A stretch of DNA of 37,737 nt, taken from contig NZ_JAJNMU010000047.1 of the NCBI RefSeq assembly GCF_022458865.1, positions 1 to 37,737 on the forward strand, read 5' to 3'. This DNA comes from Paenibacillus periandrae. GTDB lineage: Bacteria > Bacillota > Bacilli > Paenibacillales > NBRC-103111. A program made the translations under genes and the position numbers. How positions within the stretch are numbered: position 1 is the first letter of the stretch; the number at the start of each line of letters is the position of its first letter. This document shows, one piece after another, positions 25,001 through 33,575 of the stretch. The notes under the pieces were generated by a model. The model was not told the DNA's origin. It did no database searches and saw only the letters and a list, made by a program, of their open reading frames with translations.

Positions 25001-25606
25001 TTATGAGTTTAAATGTTTGACTGACGCAAAATCAACTAAATTGTAATTTCCACTTTCATAAATCAGCTTTGTGATCGAGCATTCCGACACCAGTTCACTT
25101 TGTACCGCCACAAAATTAGGGTGCCAAACATTTAGCTCATCCTCAGAAAATGTCTGAACCAGAAAATCAGTTATTAATCCCCCGTGAGCAACAATAACAA
25201 TATTAGTTTCAGGCGGATAATGATTTGCCAACTCTAATAATAAAGAGGATAAGCGTGCACCTGCCTGCTTTGCAGAATCTCCTACGGGTGGTATGTAGTC
25301 AGGATCACGTGTACATCGCTCCCACATAGCAACAAATTCTTCAAAGGTTTGATCAGGTATATCCCCCCAGTTAGCCCGTTCCCGCAAACGATTATCCTCT
25401 GAAATAGTTGCTTTCGTTTTTAATGCCATATATTCGGCGGTTTCTTTGGCCCTTCGGAGCGGACTCGTCACTATGGTTGTTATCGGTAATTGGCACAAAC
25501 TTTGAGCTGTTAATTGTGCTTGTACTGTCCCTTTGGACGTAATTGAGACATCTCCAATTGCTTTTTCTTTTATAGCGTGCCTTACAAGAAAGAATGTTGT
25601 ACTCAT
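25001..25606 (-). CDS. Histidine phosphatase family protein (phosphoglycerate-mutase-like), 201 aa
   Basis: The protein has the family's catalytic features: LVRHA near the N-terminus (RHA in place of the usual RHG, with the nucleophilic His retained), TSPLRRAKETAEYM, a catalytic acid region around LRERANWGD, and VAHGGLI. It is cytoplasmic by appearance. Members act on small phosphorylated metabolites, cofactors or phosphoproteins; the substrate cannot be told. AGGAGGT lies eight bases before the ATG. It is convergent with the fused pseudogene. Confidence 0.88.
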   Translation of the reverse strand: MSTTFFLVRHAIKEKAIGDVSITSKGTVQAQLTAQSLCQLPITTIVTSPLRRAKETAEYMALKTKATISEDNRLRERANWGDIPDQTFEEFVAMWERCTRDPDYIPPVGDSAKQAGARLSSLLLELANHYPPETNIVIVAHGGLITDFLVQTFSEDELNVWHPNFVAVQSELVSECSITKLIYESGNYNLVDFASVKHLNS

Positions 25607-25960
25607 TTTACAAACCTCCTGCTGTTTTAATAAAATAATTCGATTACCATTTCATATTGATTTTACAGCTCTCACTACAGCTAAGGCTACAGGCAGTTTA
25701 ATTATAAAATTATAGTCCGTGGTTCTCTATATAGTCTTCGATGGTGGGCCAAATGTCTAGCGGGAAGTCTCCGTCACGTGATAGACTAGATATTAGACGG
25801 ATATACCTCCTCCTTCCCCTTTGAAAGCGTTTGCGGAGGAGATGCAAGCAATCGAAACTGATCATCGGATTGAGTGGACAATTTGTTGGGTAAAGGAGCA
25901 AACGTTGATGAAGATGAGTAATTATGATGGAAGTCAAATGACATTAGGTGGTGAGTGTAG
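25607..25960. other. Intergenic region with two possible gene remnants
   Basis: On the minus strand 25710 to about 25800 reads as a plausible protein C-terminus (SRDGDFPLDIWPTIEDYIEN) without an upstream half. On the plus strand a frame from about 25806 to 25963 (PLKAFAEEMQAIETDHRIEW, then TICWVKEQTLMKMSNYDG) also looks coding. It ends in a TGA that overlaps the ATG of the GMC oxidoreductase by ATGA, but it has no acceptable start (GGAGGAG touches its ATG directly). Both may be remnants joined near 25800. Neither family was recognised. Confidence 0.3.
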
Positions 25961-28093
25961 ATGATACCTGGAGATCAGAAGCTTTATTCTGACGTGTTGC
26001 GCCCTGTCTTGGAGGCGGTCGCCGACCGAATGATACCAGAAGATACATGGCCCTCGGCAACGGACTCGGGAGTCCTGGCATATCTGGAACGCCGCGCCGG
26101 CGAGGATGTCACCACCTGGAAGGATTTGATTGAACCCGGACTTCACACACTGGATGCAGAAGCAATTAATCTTCATCAACGACCATTTGTCGAACTGTCG
26201 GCTAACGAGCAGGACGAACTGCTGCATGACCTTGTGTATGATCGTGTGCAGGACTGGCCTGTTTCACCTAAACGTTTCTTTACCACGCTATTGAGCTTAG
26301 TTATCGAAGGGTACTATGGAAGCCCTGAGTCTGGTGGAAACCGCGAGGGTACGTCGTGGGACATGATTGGATTTCGTCCGGGGACCTTCCCTGAAATAGA
26401 TGCACCCGTTCTAGAACCCGAGCTATCTGAGCGGACCTTCGATCAGCTTCAAGACCAGTATGATGTTGTCGTTGTGGGAGCCGGTGCTGGTGGCTCGGTA
26501 GCCGCAGCGGTATTGGCGGAATCGGGACTTCGCGTTCTCGTCGTCGAACGTGGAAGTTGGCTTCCATACAGTCAGATAGGCAGTGATCATGTGCGAAATC
26601 ATCGTTTGAGCAAATACGGCCATAACACAGGACCAGCGTTGGAAGGTAACCCTCGCACGATTCTTTTGGCCAATGGAGATGAACGGATTACAGCACCCTT
26701 CGAAGGCGACTATCATAATAACGCGATGACTTTGGGAGGCGGCACACGTGTCTACGGGGCACAGGCATGGCGATTTCATCCAGATGACTTCCGCATGGCG
26801 ACTCGCTATGGGATTCCTGATGGGAGCTCGCTCAGCGATTGGCCGATCAACTATGATGAACTCGAACCTTATTACGAGCGTGCAGAGTGGGAAGTTGGTG
26901 TCTCTGGGGATGGTGATGCCCACACTGGACGTGGGCGGCAGCGGCTTCATTTTCCTATGCCAGCTCTACCAAGAACTCTGGAAGCAGAACGCTTAGCTCA
27001 AGGAGCAGCTAATTTAGGATGGAACGCAGGTCCGGTTCCTCTCCTCATCAATTCAGTCGAACGTGACGGTCGACCGGCCTGTGGAAGGTGCGGCCAGTGT
27101 GTCGGCTTTGCCTGCCCGACCAATAGCAAAAATGGCGGCCACAATACAATGTTATTAAGAGCACTCGCTACCGGTAATTGCGATCTGATTTGCGATACGA
27201 TGGTGGAGCGTATCGATACCGAGGCAGGAAGGCGCGCCACCGGGGTTCGTCTTGTTCAGGAGGCAGCAGGCTCGATCCAACGTCGGCAAGTGCGCACGAA
27301 TCACGTGATGGTTGCAGCCGGAGCTATCGAAAGTGCGCGCTTACTCCTCAATTCGGCCAACGATGCAGAACCACATGGAATAGGCAATCGGTACGGCCAA
27401 GTAGGAAGGAACCTTCAGGGTCATGTGTATACGGGCGCCTACGGCCTCTTTGATGATCCGGTTCAAGACGGTCTTGGACCTGGGGTGAGTATTGCTACCT
27501 GTCGCTTTGCCCATGGTAACGCGGACGGGATTATCGGGGGCGGGATGCTGGCCAACGAATTCATCCGGCTGCCCCTTATTCACTGGAATCGTGCACTTGC
27601 TCCAGATGCGGCGCGATGGGGAATCGCAGGCAAGGAAACGATGCGCGATAGTTATCTGCGCACTAGTCATGTTCAGGGACCTATTCAAGAAATACCTAAC
27701 GCCGAGTCAAGAGTACGGCTCTCGCCAACGGTCAAGGATCGTTTCGGAGTGCCAGTGGCTCAACTTTCAGGAAGTGTCCATCCAGAATCTCTACGAGCCG
27801 CAGCCATGCTGGCAGAGCAAGCAGAGACTTGGCTCTGGGCAGCTGGAGCACGACGCGTTTGGCGAACCCAACCAGGTGGTGGGCTTAGTGCCGGGCAGCA
27901 TCAAGCGGGCACACTGCGTATGGGTGAAGACCCTATGACATCAGTCACCGACCCTTCTGGTCGTGTGCATGGATACGACAATCTCTGGGTGAGCGACGGC
28001 TCTGTACATGTTACCAATGGCGGCGTTAACCCGGTATTGACGATTCTTGCTTTGGCTTTCCGCACGGCAGAGAACCTGGTGAAACAAACGTAG
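25961..28093 (+). CDS. GMC-family FAD oxidoreductase fused to a gluconate 2-dehydrogenase subunit 3-like domain, 710 aa
   Basis: Residues 1 to about 145 are helical and resemble gluconate 2-dehydrogenase subunit 3 (LRPVLEAVADRMIPEDTWPS, LLSLVIEGYYGSPESGGN). Residues 165-710 are a GMC dehydrogenase. The FAD dinucleotide motif is VVGAGAGGSV (G173, G175, G178), with GGGTRVYGAQAW at about 259. A cysteine cluster C374-x2-C377-x2-C380-x4-C385 lies in the middle, and the C-terminus has HQAGTLRMGEDP, LWVSDGSVHVTN and NPVLTI. In most bacteria the two parts are separate subunits of a membrane dehydrogenase. No signal peptide is visible, so this form may be cytoplasmic. Substrate probably a sugar, polyol or sugar acid. 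AGGTGGTG is the RBS. No cytochrome subunit gene is next to it. Confidence 0.88.
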   Translation: MIPGDQKLYSDVLRPVLEAVADRMIPEDTWPSATDSGVLAYLERRAGEDVTTWKDLIEPGLHTLDAEAINLHQRPFVELSANEQDELLHDLVYDRVQDWPVSPKRFFTTLLSLVIEGYYGSPESGGNREGTSWDMIGFRPGTFPEIDAPVLEPELSERTFDQLQDQYDVVVVGAGAGGSVAAAVLAESGLRVLVVERGSWLPYSQIGSDHVRNHRLSKYGHNTGPALEGNPRTILLANGDERITAPFEGDYHNNAMTLGGGTRVYGAQAWRFHPDDFRMATRYGIPDGSSLSDWPINYDELEPYYERAEWEVGVSGDGDAHTGRGRQRLHFPMPALPRTLEAERLAQGAANLGWNAGPVPLLINSVERDGRPACGRCGQCVGFACPTNSKNGGHNTMLLRALATGNCDLICDTMVERIDTEAGRRATGVRLVQEAAGSIQRRQVRTNHVMVAAGAIESARLLLNSANDAEPHGIGNRYGQVGRNLQGHVYTGAYGLFDDPVQDGLGPGVSIATCRFAHGNADGIIGGGMLANEFIRLPLIHWNRALAPDAARWGIAGKETMRDSYLRTSHVQGPIQEIPNAESRVRLSPTVKDRFGVPVAQLSGSVHPESLRAAAMLAEQAETWLWAAGARRVWRTQPGGGLSAGQHQAGTLRMGEDPMTSVTDPSGRVHGYDNLWVSDGSVHVTNGGVNPVLTILALAFRTAENLVKQT

Positions 28094-28228
28094 CGAAATG
28101 CCGGGAATAGATTAATCGCTTAAATGAAAAAGCATCGGCCTGTGGCCTACCGATCGTCATGCATGATCACAGCTGCAGGCCAGGATGTGAATTTATGAAC
28201 CCATTTGCTATAAGCTATAGCGTCGTAT

Positions 28229-28522
28229 TTATTCTGTGATTAAAGAAAACCACAAAATAAAAAAAACAAGAAATACAACTATCAGCACACCAAGTAATGC
28301 TGCAATCCAAAATCCTTTTGATTTAAAAAATTCAGTGTTTGTTGGACTTGTTTCAAAGGTCGGGCCCCAAAAAACCTTTTCTTCCTTGCCCACATTTTTC
28401 AAACAAATTTTATAATAAGCCTCCGCGTAGGTCTCATCATATCTTTGCAATTTATCCCAAAGCTCCTTGTTAAGAGCTTCTATTTCCTCTTTCCTCTCAC
28501 TTTCACGAAGAAGTACTGCCAT
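28229..28522 (-). CDS. Small C-terminally membrane-anchored protein, 97 aa
   Basis: The N-terminal half is charged and likely helical (ERKEEIEALNKELWDKLQRY). Residues about 73-95 form one membrane segment (IAALLGVLIVVFLVFFILWF) next to the C-terminus, so the protein is a tail-anchored type with its bulk in the cytoplasm. ATG 28522 is chosen because AAAGGGG lies eight bases upstream; the longer frame to 28585 overlaps the end of the neighbouring gene. It lies 46 bases downstream of the serine hydrolase gene and may be cotranscribed. Function unknown. Confidence 0.6.
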   Translation of the reverse strand: MAVLLRESERKEEIEALNKELWDKLQRYDETYAEAYYKICLKNVGKEEKVFWGPTFETSPTNTEFFKSKGFWIAALLGVLIVVFLVFFILWFSLITE

Positions 28523-28568
28523 AAGTACAACCCCTTTCGAATTTGATCTATTGTCCTCCGATTGAATC

Positions 28569-29594
28569 CTACTCATTAAACTCAATTAGGAGGTCATTTG
28601 CTAAATTTCCGAATTGTCTAATATCGCTTAAGTAATCATATCCGTTAGCGGGGTTACTTAATTGGTTGTACATTCTGACTACGACTGCATCATATTTCGG
28701 CACGACCAAGCAAGCACATCCCGTAATACCGAGTATTTGATAAGAACAGTTAGGCAGTCGCTCCCCTAATTGATTCGTAGGAGTATCGCTTTGCAACCAC
28801 CATATAAAACCATTTCGCGGCAAATAAGCTGGAACGTTTTTTGGAGTTTGAGGAGTAATCACACGTTCAAAAACACTTTGAGGTAACAATTGCTTGCCAT
28901 TCAGACAGCCTTTTCTTAGGTGAAGATACCCCCACATAGCCAAATCCCTTGCACTAATGAACAAGTTACTTTGGTCTCCAGCATTACTATTGTTAGGCCC
29001 GACCCATATATCATTGTCCTCGTAATAGTTGTAAATGAGGTTCTCATGGTACTCGGTTCTCCATCCAGTTTCCATAAGCTTATACATATCTAGCACATTC
29101 GCTTTCATAAAAGTGCTTAAGTTTTGCCCAGACAAGTGTAGAACCAATTGAGTTAACATTGTGATACCCAAATTTCTATACGCCCAATTTTCTCCATTAG
29201 GAAACTCTTTTTCTATTTTACCTGCTTTTTCTATTAAACCGTGAGTATGGGTTAGTAAATGTCGCAACGTAACTCCTTTTAATGAACTCTTATACTGGCT
29301 TAAATAGGTTCCGACATCATCGTCAATACTCTGGATTAACCCTTGTTCTATTAAGAGACTTATCGCGAGTCCAAGATATGTTTTACGGATAGAGCCTACA
29401 TTAAATTGGGTGTATGCATCAACTTTACGTGATTCTTCAGAGGAATCGTGTCTCCCTGAATACCATTCATTAACAATTACACCCTTCATAATAATAAAAG
29501 ATGCTGCCGCTGTGGCGTTCATAGCAATTTGACTATTGTATATATACTCATTGAGACTTTGAAAATGGTCGGTCACAACTTTATCCTTTATCAC
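28569..29594 (-). CDS. Serine hydrolase of the beta-lactamase/penicillin-binding-like family, 341 aa
   Basis: The family's active-site residues are visible: S68-x-x-K71 in GSIRK and Y139-x-N141 in AYRNLG. There are also typical segments LRHLLTHTHGL and FISARDLAMWGYLHLRKGCL. No signal peptide is seen, so an esterase or peptidase-like role in the cytoplasm is more likely than drug resistance; a true class C beta-lactamase would be secreted. The start is a GTG with AGGAGAG upstream at normal spacing; starting at the first downstream ATG would remove structural elements. Divergent from an MFS transporter gene. Confidence 0.82.
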   Translation of the reverse strand: MIKDKVVTDHFQSLNEYIYNSQIAMNATAAASFIIMKGVIVNEWYSGRHDSSEESRKVDAYTQFNVGSIRKTYLGLAISLLIEQGLIQSIDDDVGTYLSQYKSSLKGVTLRHLLTHTHGLIEKAGKIEKEFPNGENWAYRNLGITMLTQLVLHLSGQNLSTFMKANVLDMYKLMETGWRTEYHENLIYNYYEDNDIWVGPNNSNAGDQSNLFISARDLAMWGYLHLRKGCLNGKQLLPQSVFERVITPQTPKNVPAYLPRNGFIWWLQSDTPTNQLGERLPNCSYQILGITGCACLVVPKYDAVVVRMYNQLSNPANGYDYLSDIRQFGNLANDLLIEFNE

Positions 29595-29663
29595 AATAAC
29601 ACTCTCCTATTCAGAAGCATTAAAAATCGGTAAGGATAAAAATCACACCTTTTTACTTATTCT

Positions 29664-29706
29664 TTATAAAAAATATCTTGCTTATACTCTCAAAAAATTT
29701 AATAAT
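29664..29706. promoter_or_regulatory. Overlapping divergent promoters
   Basis: Plus strand: TTGCTT (29678-29683), 17 bases, AATAAT (29701-29706) towards the MFS gene. Minus strand: TTGAGA (29688-29693), 18 bases, TTATAA (29664-29669) towards the serine hydrolase gene. The two sets interleave, so the polymerases would exclude each other. A perfect TTGACA at 29722-29727 lacks a -10 partner. Confidence 0.4.
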
Positions 29707-29788
29707 ATGAATCAGGCCTTTTTGACAGGTACTACTAGATTACGATTGGAGCTTCATTACTCACCGCAGAAAGGTTGATATTGACATC

Positions 29789-30988
29789 ATGGATTTATCT
29801 CAACGAATTACCAAGGAACAAGCAACCAAAAGATCGTTCCCCATCTCTATACTTTCTCTTACAGTGGGTGCCTTCGCAATAGGTATGACTGAATTTGTCA
29901 TCATGGGTCTTCTGCCCAATGTTGCAGAGGATTTGCAAGTCAGCATCTCATCAGCAGGACAACTCATTACGATGTATGCCCTTGGGGTAGCAATCGGTGC
30001 GCCTATACTGACCATACTCACCCACCGAATCCCACAAAAGAAACTATTGTGTCTGCTGATGGTTTTATTTATTCTTGGCAACGGAATCTCAGTTTTCGCT
30101 CCGAACTATGCAGTTATGATGGGAGCCCGCATAATAACTGCATTAACACATGGGACATTCTTTGGAGTCGGGGCTGTGATCGCCTCTAATCTTGTACGTC
30201 CGGACAAACGGGCCGGGGCTGTATCCATTATGATGGCTGGTCTAACTATTGCAAATATTATCGGTGTTCCTATGGGAACATTTATCGGTCAGCATATGGG
30301 GTGGAGATCCTCATTTGGTGCAATTGCGATCATGGGAGTTATCGCCTTGATTGGTATCCTTATCTTCATACCACAAATCCGGCAAGATAAACCAGCTAGT
30401 ATGTTACTGCAAATCAGATCTCTGATCAGGCCTAAGCTGCTGCTATATCTGCTGATCGGAGCATTAGGCAACGCCGGCTTATTCAGCGTATTTACTTATA
30501 TTACGCCACTGCTTACGCAAGTCACCGGTTTTGCCGAGCATAGTGTAACCTGGATATTAATCCTATTCGGTTGTGGAGTGACACTCGGCAACATCGTCGG
30601 AGGAAAGCTGGCGGATTGGAAGCTGATGCCTTCTGTCTTAGGACTTTACTTTACGATATGTGTCCTCCTAACCCTTTTTACCTTTACCATTTATAGTCCA
30701 ACCGCTGCAGTATTGACCATTTTTCTGTGGGGTGCCGCTTCCTTCGCTGTGTTTCCGGGGCTGCAAGTACGAGTTATGAGCCTTGCACAGGCGGCGCCGG
30801 CACTTGCCTCTACCTCCAGTCATTCAGCTGGTAATCTTGGAAATGCAGCTGGCGCCTTCATTGGGGGATGGGTTATTACTCATCTGGCTATTACATCCCT
30901 TCCTTGGGTCGGTGCTGTGCTTGTAGGACTGGCTCTGATTTTGGGAATTGCTTGCTATATCGCAGAGCGCAAGCACGTTACAGCGTAA
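29789..30988 (+). CDS. MFS transporter of the DHA1 (AraJ/PbuE-like) type, 399 aa
   Basis: Twelve hydrophobic segments are seen. The N-terminus (AFAIGMTEFVIMGLLPNVAE, then LQVSISSAGQLITMYALGVA) is diagnostic for the DHA1 subgroup that includes AraJ, YdhP and PbuE, with the loop THRIPQKKLL and GTFFGVGAVIASNLV. Such proteins export sugars, purine bases or drugs; the substrate is not determined. The RBS (AGAAAGG) is weak and rather far from the ATG, so expression may be low or the start may differ slightly. A strong hairpin follows. Confidence 0.85.
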   Translation: MDLSQRITKEQATKRSFPISILSLTVGAFAIGMTEFVIMGLLPNVAEDLQVSISSAGQLITMYALGVAIGAPILTILTHRIPQKKLLCLLMVLFILGNGISVFAPNYAVMMGARIITALTHGTFFGVGAVIASNLVRPDKRAGAVSIMMAGLTIANIIGVPMGTFIGQHMGWRSSFGAIAIMGVIALIGILIFIPQIRQDKPASMLLQIRSLIRPKLLLYLLIGALGNAGLFSVFTYITPLLTQVTGFAEHSVTWILILFGCGVTLGNIVGGKLADWKLMPSVLGLYFTICVLLTLFTFTIYSPTAAVLTIFLWGAASFAVFPGLQVRVMSLAQAAPALASTSSHSAGNLGNAAGAFIGGWVITHLAITSLPWVGAVLVGLALILGIACYIAERKHVTA

Positions 30989-31001
30989 TTCGTTTCCTAT
31001 C

Positions 31002-31052
31002 CTGATACAAACAGCTCCGGTTTCGTTATGAAGCCGGGGCTGTTTGTATCAG
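31002..31052 (+). terminator. Long hairpin after the MFS gene, probably bidirectional
   Basis: Nineteen-base arms (31002-31020 and 31034-31052, one G-U pair) surround a 13-base loop, 14 bases past the MFS stop. No T-run follows on either strand, but its place between two converging genes (the other ends at 31112) suggests that it serves as transcription stop or 3' end protection for both. Confidence 0.6.
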
Positions 31053-31111
31053 ACGAAACTCGCTTGGATCGCCTGAACCATCCACAGAGATGACATAGTT
31101 GATTCTAAACC

Positions 31112-32665
31112 TTAGCCTCGAACTCGATCCAAATATTCGTGCCAAATGTCTCTTTCCTCTTCCGTCATTCCTCCGGTTATTGTGGAAAAATCTATTGCCC
31201 GGTCGAAACAGTCTTTTAATCGAACAAATTGCTGAAAGGAAGCTGTTATTTGGCTCAACGAGACCGATCGGGCCAACTCCTCCAGCTTCCCAACATCACG
31301 GCAACCGCTCAGCTCCAAGCACTGGAGATTTTCAAGCTTGGCCAGTGCGGAAATATCTTCAACCGACGAATCTTTCAAGATGATTTCTTTCAGCTTATGG
31401 CTTTTCTCTAGAAATTGCATAGTCGGCACAGTAATCTCTTCGAGCTCCAGCTTACGCAAGTTCACGAGCTTGCCTAGTATGTCCAAATCGCCTTCGGTTA
31501 CTTCTCCTAATCCGGAAATTGTCAGTTCCTTTAGCTGCTTAAGCTCGGCTATACTGCGAAGCTGTTCGGCATCCGGATTGGAAATCTTCAAGGCATGCAA
31601 GCTCTTGATCGGCTTCAGAGGAGAGAAGTCACGGATCTGCGTATTTTGGACATCTATTGCTTTCAATTTGGGAAGCGCACTAAGAGGTGATACATCAGTA
31701 ACAGCCGTACCGGAAATGATCAACTCCTGCAAAAACTCCAGACTTTGCAGCGGGCGAAGGTCCGAAACCGGATTTTTCACCAGATACAATATTTTTAACT
31801 GCTTGCAGCCACTCAACGCTTCGATGGAACGGATTTCATTCACACTCAGAACCAATTCACGCACATCCGCACATCTTACCAGAGGAGTAATATCAGTCAG
31901 GCCTTGACCTATAAAAAGCAGCTGCTTCGCACGAAGAAAAGCATCTGGAGAGCCGCTCTTCTCCATGATCCTTTCTTTCCAACCGTTATTCAGGCTATCA
32001 AACCAATCACTCGTGTCCTGTACAACCGACTCTGGTCTGAACGATTCAAGCACAGGAAGCTCCATCCTGCTTAGCGCATCGAGGAAATTGACCTCCTCTT
32101 GCTTACCAAAGCTCCATGTGATGTATTCTTCGTCTTCATGATTCACGTTATAATTGCCTTCCTTCACCATATCGCGAATAAATTGCAGCAAAAGAGAGAT
32201 GCGGAGGGCTATCACATACTTGACCTCTTCGTCGCGGCCGAAATTGATCACCTGTCCCTTAATTCCTTTGTCTGCAGGATCGAGGTCGATACCAAGATTG
32301 TTGCCGCCCCAATCTTTACTGATCGGCAGCCAATAACGGTTAATGTACTGTTCCTTAATCCAGTTCGCAGGAACAGAATAATGTTCCACTTCCAAGACAT
32401 CATCTTCCAGATTGATCCAAATCGACCATTCCGCAAGCATATCATCGAGCGATAGAAATGGCAGTCCGAAAAACAACCCTGGACCGCCCTCCTTTTCTCC
32501 ATTATGGATCAGGTAAAGTTCCCGCAGCTCAGAAGGCAGGTCAAATCCCAATTCCGCTTCCGCCTTGCGAAGCTCCTCCTCCGTTGCCGGCGGGTTTAAC
32601 GATGCAGCTAGCTGAGGAAGGTCACCCTGCAGCAGCTCTATTATTTCTTGAAGCAGTTGTTTCAT
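31112..32665 (-). CDS. SMI1/KNR4 (SUKH) domain protein fused to leucine-rich repeats, 517 aa
   Basis: Residues about 22-170 match the SUKH/SMI1-KNR4 fold: ATEEELRKAEAELGFDLPSE, LRELYLIHNGEKEG, a WLPISKDWGGNNLGIDLDP block, and VINFGRDEE. From about residue 265 onward come roughly ten internalin-like leucine-rich repeats of about 22 residues (LTDITPLVRCADVRELVLS, LQELIISGTAVTDVSPLSAL, LKAIDVQNTQIRDFSPLK). SUKH proteins are widespread immunity proteins against nuclease toxins and also general intracellular adaptor proteins. No toxin gene is adjacent. There is no signal peptide, so it acts in the cytoplasm. AAGGAGGT precedes the ATG. A scaffold or recognition role is inferred. Confidence 0.82.
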   Translation of the reverse strand: MKQLLQEIIELLQGDLPQLAASLNPPATEEELRKAEAELGFDLPSELRELYLIHNGEKEGGPGLFFGLPFLSLDDMLAEWSIWINLEDDVLEVEHYSVPANWIKEQYINRYWLPISKDWGGNNLGIDLDPADKGIKGQVINFGRDEEVKYVIALRISLLLQFIRDMVKEGNYNVNHEDEEYITWSFGKQEEVNFLDALSRMELPVLESFRPESVVQDTSDWFDSLNNGWKERIMEKSGSPDAFLRAKQLLFIGQGLTDITPLVRCADVRELVLSVNEIRSIEALSGCKQLKILYLVKNPVSDLRPLQSLEFLQELIISGTAVTDVSPLSALPKLKAIDVQNTQIRDFSPLKPIKSLHALKISNPDAEQLRSIAELKQLKELTISGLGEVTEGDLDILGKLVNLRKLELEEITVPTMQFLEKSHKLKEIILKDSSVEDISALAKLENLQCLELSGCRDVGKLEELARSVSLSQITASFQQFVRLKDCFDRAIDFSTITGGMTEEERDIWHEYLDRVRG

Positions 32666-32971
32666 TTATAATACCTCCTTCAAAAAGTTTCTGCTCACAG
32701 GAATTAACTATACCTTTCTAATCATAATGGAACTCGTTGCCAACGAAAATACGCTCAACAGCCTATTATCATAGGACCCATGAACATGGAAGAGTTCTAG
32801 AATCACATTTGGGCGATAATGCCCAAATCAAGCAGCTTGGATCTGCTCATGTTGTCCAGCACAAAAGAAATCCACAACACGAGTTAATCGCATTGTGGTT
32901 TATAGGGTCTTGTTTGTTATTTGGATAATCCCCATTGAGGTCTTAATCTGCTTGTGTTCCTAGTTCTCACC
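32666..32971. other. Gene-poor stretch
   Basis: A 63-codon plus-strand frame (32737-32928) exists but has no RBS and no recognisable motif, and is not called. It contains a perfect inverted repeat ATTTGGGC/GCCCAAAT (32807-32814 and 32821-32828) with a six-base loop and no T-run. The minus strand should hold the promoter of the SUKH-LRR gene, but no convincing pair of boxes was found. Confidence 0.35.
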
Positions 32972-33451
32972 TTAATATCCCATTTCCTTTAATATTCCTG
33001 ACAACGTGCGCAGACGTTCGCTAATCATCTCATCGTCATCACTCAGAGCTTGGCTGAACAGTTTTATATCTTCATTAATTTTCTCATTATCCGTACATAT
33101 CGACACGGTCATGGCATCACCTTGCAAGCCAATCCGGTCGATGACAGGCTCTTTTGGATCATATAAATGCTCATATCTGTATGCTTCGCGAAAATGCTCC
33201 ATAGACCGGCAAATCAGAATAGACAAATCAAGAACGCGATGGAGAGGCAGCTCCTCCGATTGCCTTGACCACTTTTCACCCGTATATCTCCATACCTTGG
33301 CAGAGATATCGACCTTTCCTCTATCGTTCCATTGGGCCAATCCGAGGGAAAGACCTTTTGCATCCGTATTTCGGGCGATTCGTCCGTCAACCTGCTCATA
33401 GTTTTCTGCTACCACAACAGGCTTATGCTTTAAAGTAGTTGGTATTTTCAT
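32972..33451 (-). CDS. DUF6530-like hypothetical protein, 159 aa
   Basis: The sequence begins MKIPTTLKHKPVVVAENYEQ and contains GLSLGLAQWNDRGKVDISAK and VWRYTGEKWSRQSEELPLHR. I associate this conserved block with the uncharacterised DUF6530 family of Bacillales; the name is from memory. It appears cytoplasmic, mixed alpha/beta, and ends in a helical segment (ISERLRTLSGILKEMGY). AAAGAGG precedes the ATG at a suitable distance. It stands between the SUKH-LRR and pentapeptide-repeat genes on the same strand, each apparently with its own start signals. No function is known. Confidence 0.7.
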   Translation of the reverse strand: MKIPTTLKHKPVVVAENYEQVDGRIARNTDAKGLSLGLAQWNDRGKVDISAKVWRYTGEKWSRQSEELPLHRVLDLSILICRSMEHFREAYRYEHLYDPKEPVIDRIGLQGDAMTVSICTDNEKINEDIKLFSQALSDDDEMISERLRTLSGILKEMGY

Positions 33452-33575
33452 TATTCAGCCTCTTTCCATTTACTTATTTTCTGAATTACTAATTTACTAA
33501 ATATGTGTTACATTGTATATTGGATTTTATCGTTAGTCAATTCGTCAATGAGTGAGCATTTACCATGTGTTGAGA

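Noticed and set aside
28128..28220. Inverted segments (GGCCTG/CAGGCC and GCTATA/TATAGC) after the GMC gene as a terminator
   Set aside because: The arms are short, the loop is long, and no T-run follows.
28569..29594. Annotation as a beta-lactam resistance enzyme
   Set aside because: SxxK and YxN are present but there is no signal peptide, and the overall look is that of the broad serine hydrolase/esterase group.
32807..32828. Perfect inverted repeat as a terminator
   Set aside because: No T-run follows on either strand and no gene ends here.
32737..32928. 63-residue plus-strand ORF between the SUKH-LRR and DUF6530-like genes
   Set aside because: No RBS and no recognisable motif; retained only as part of the gene-poor stretch.
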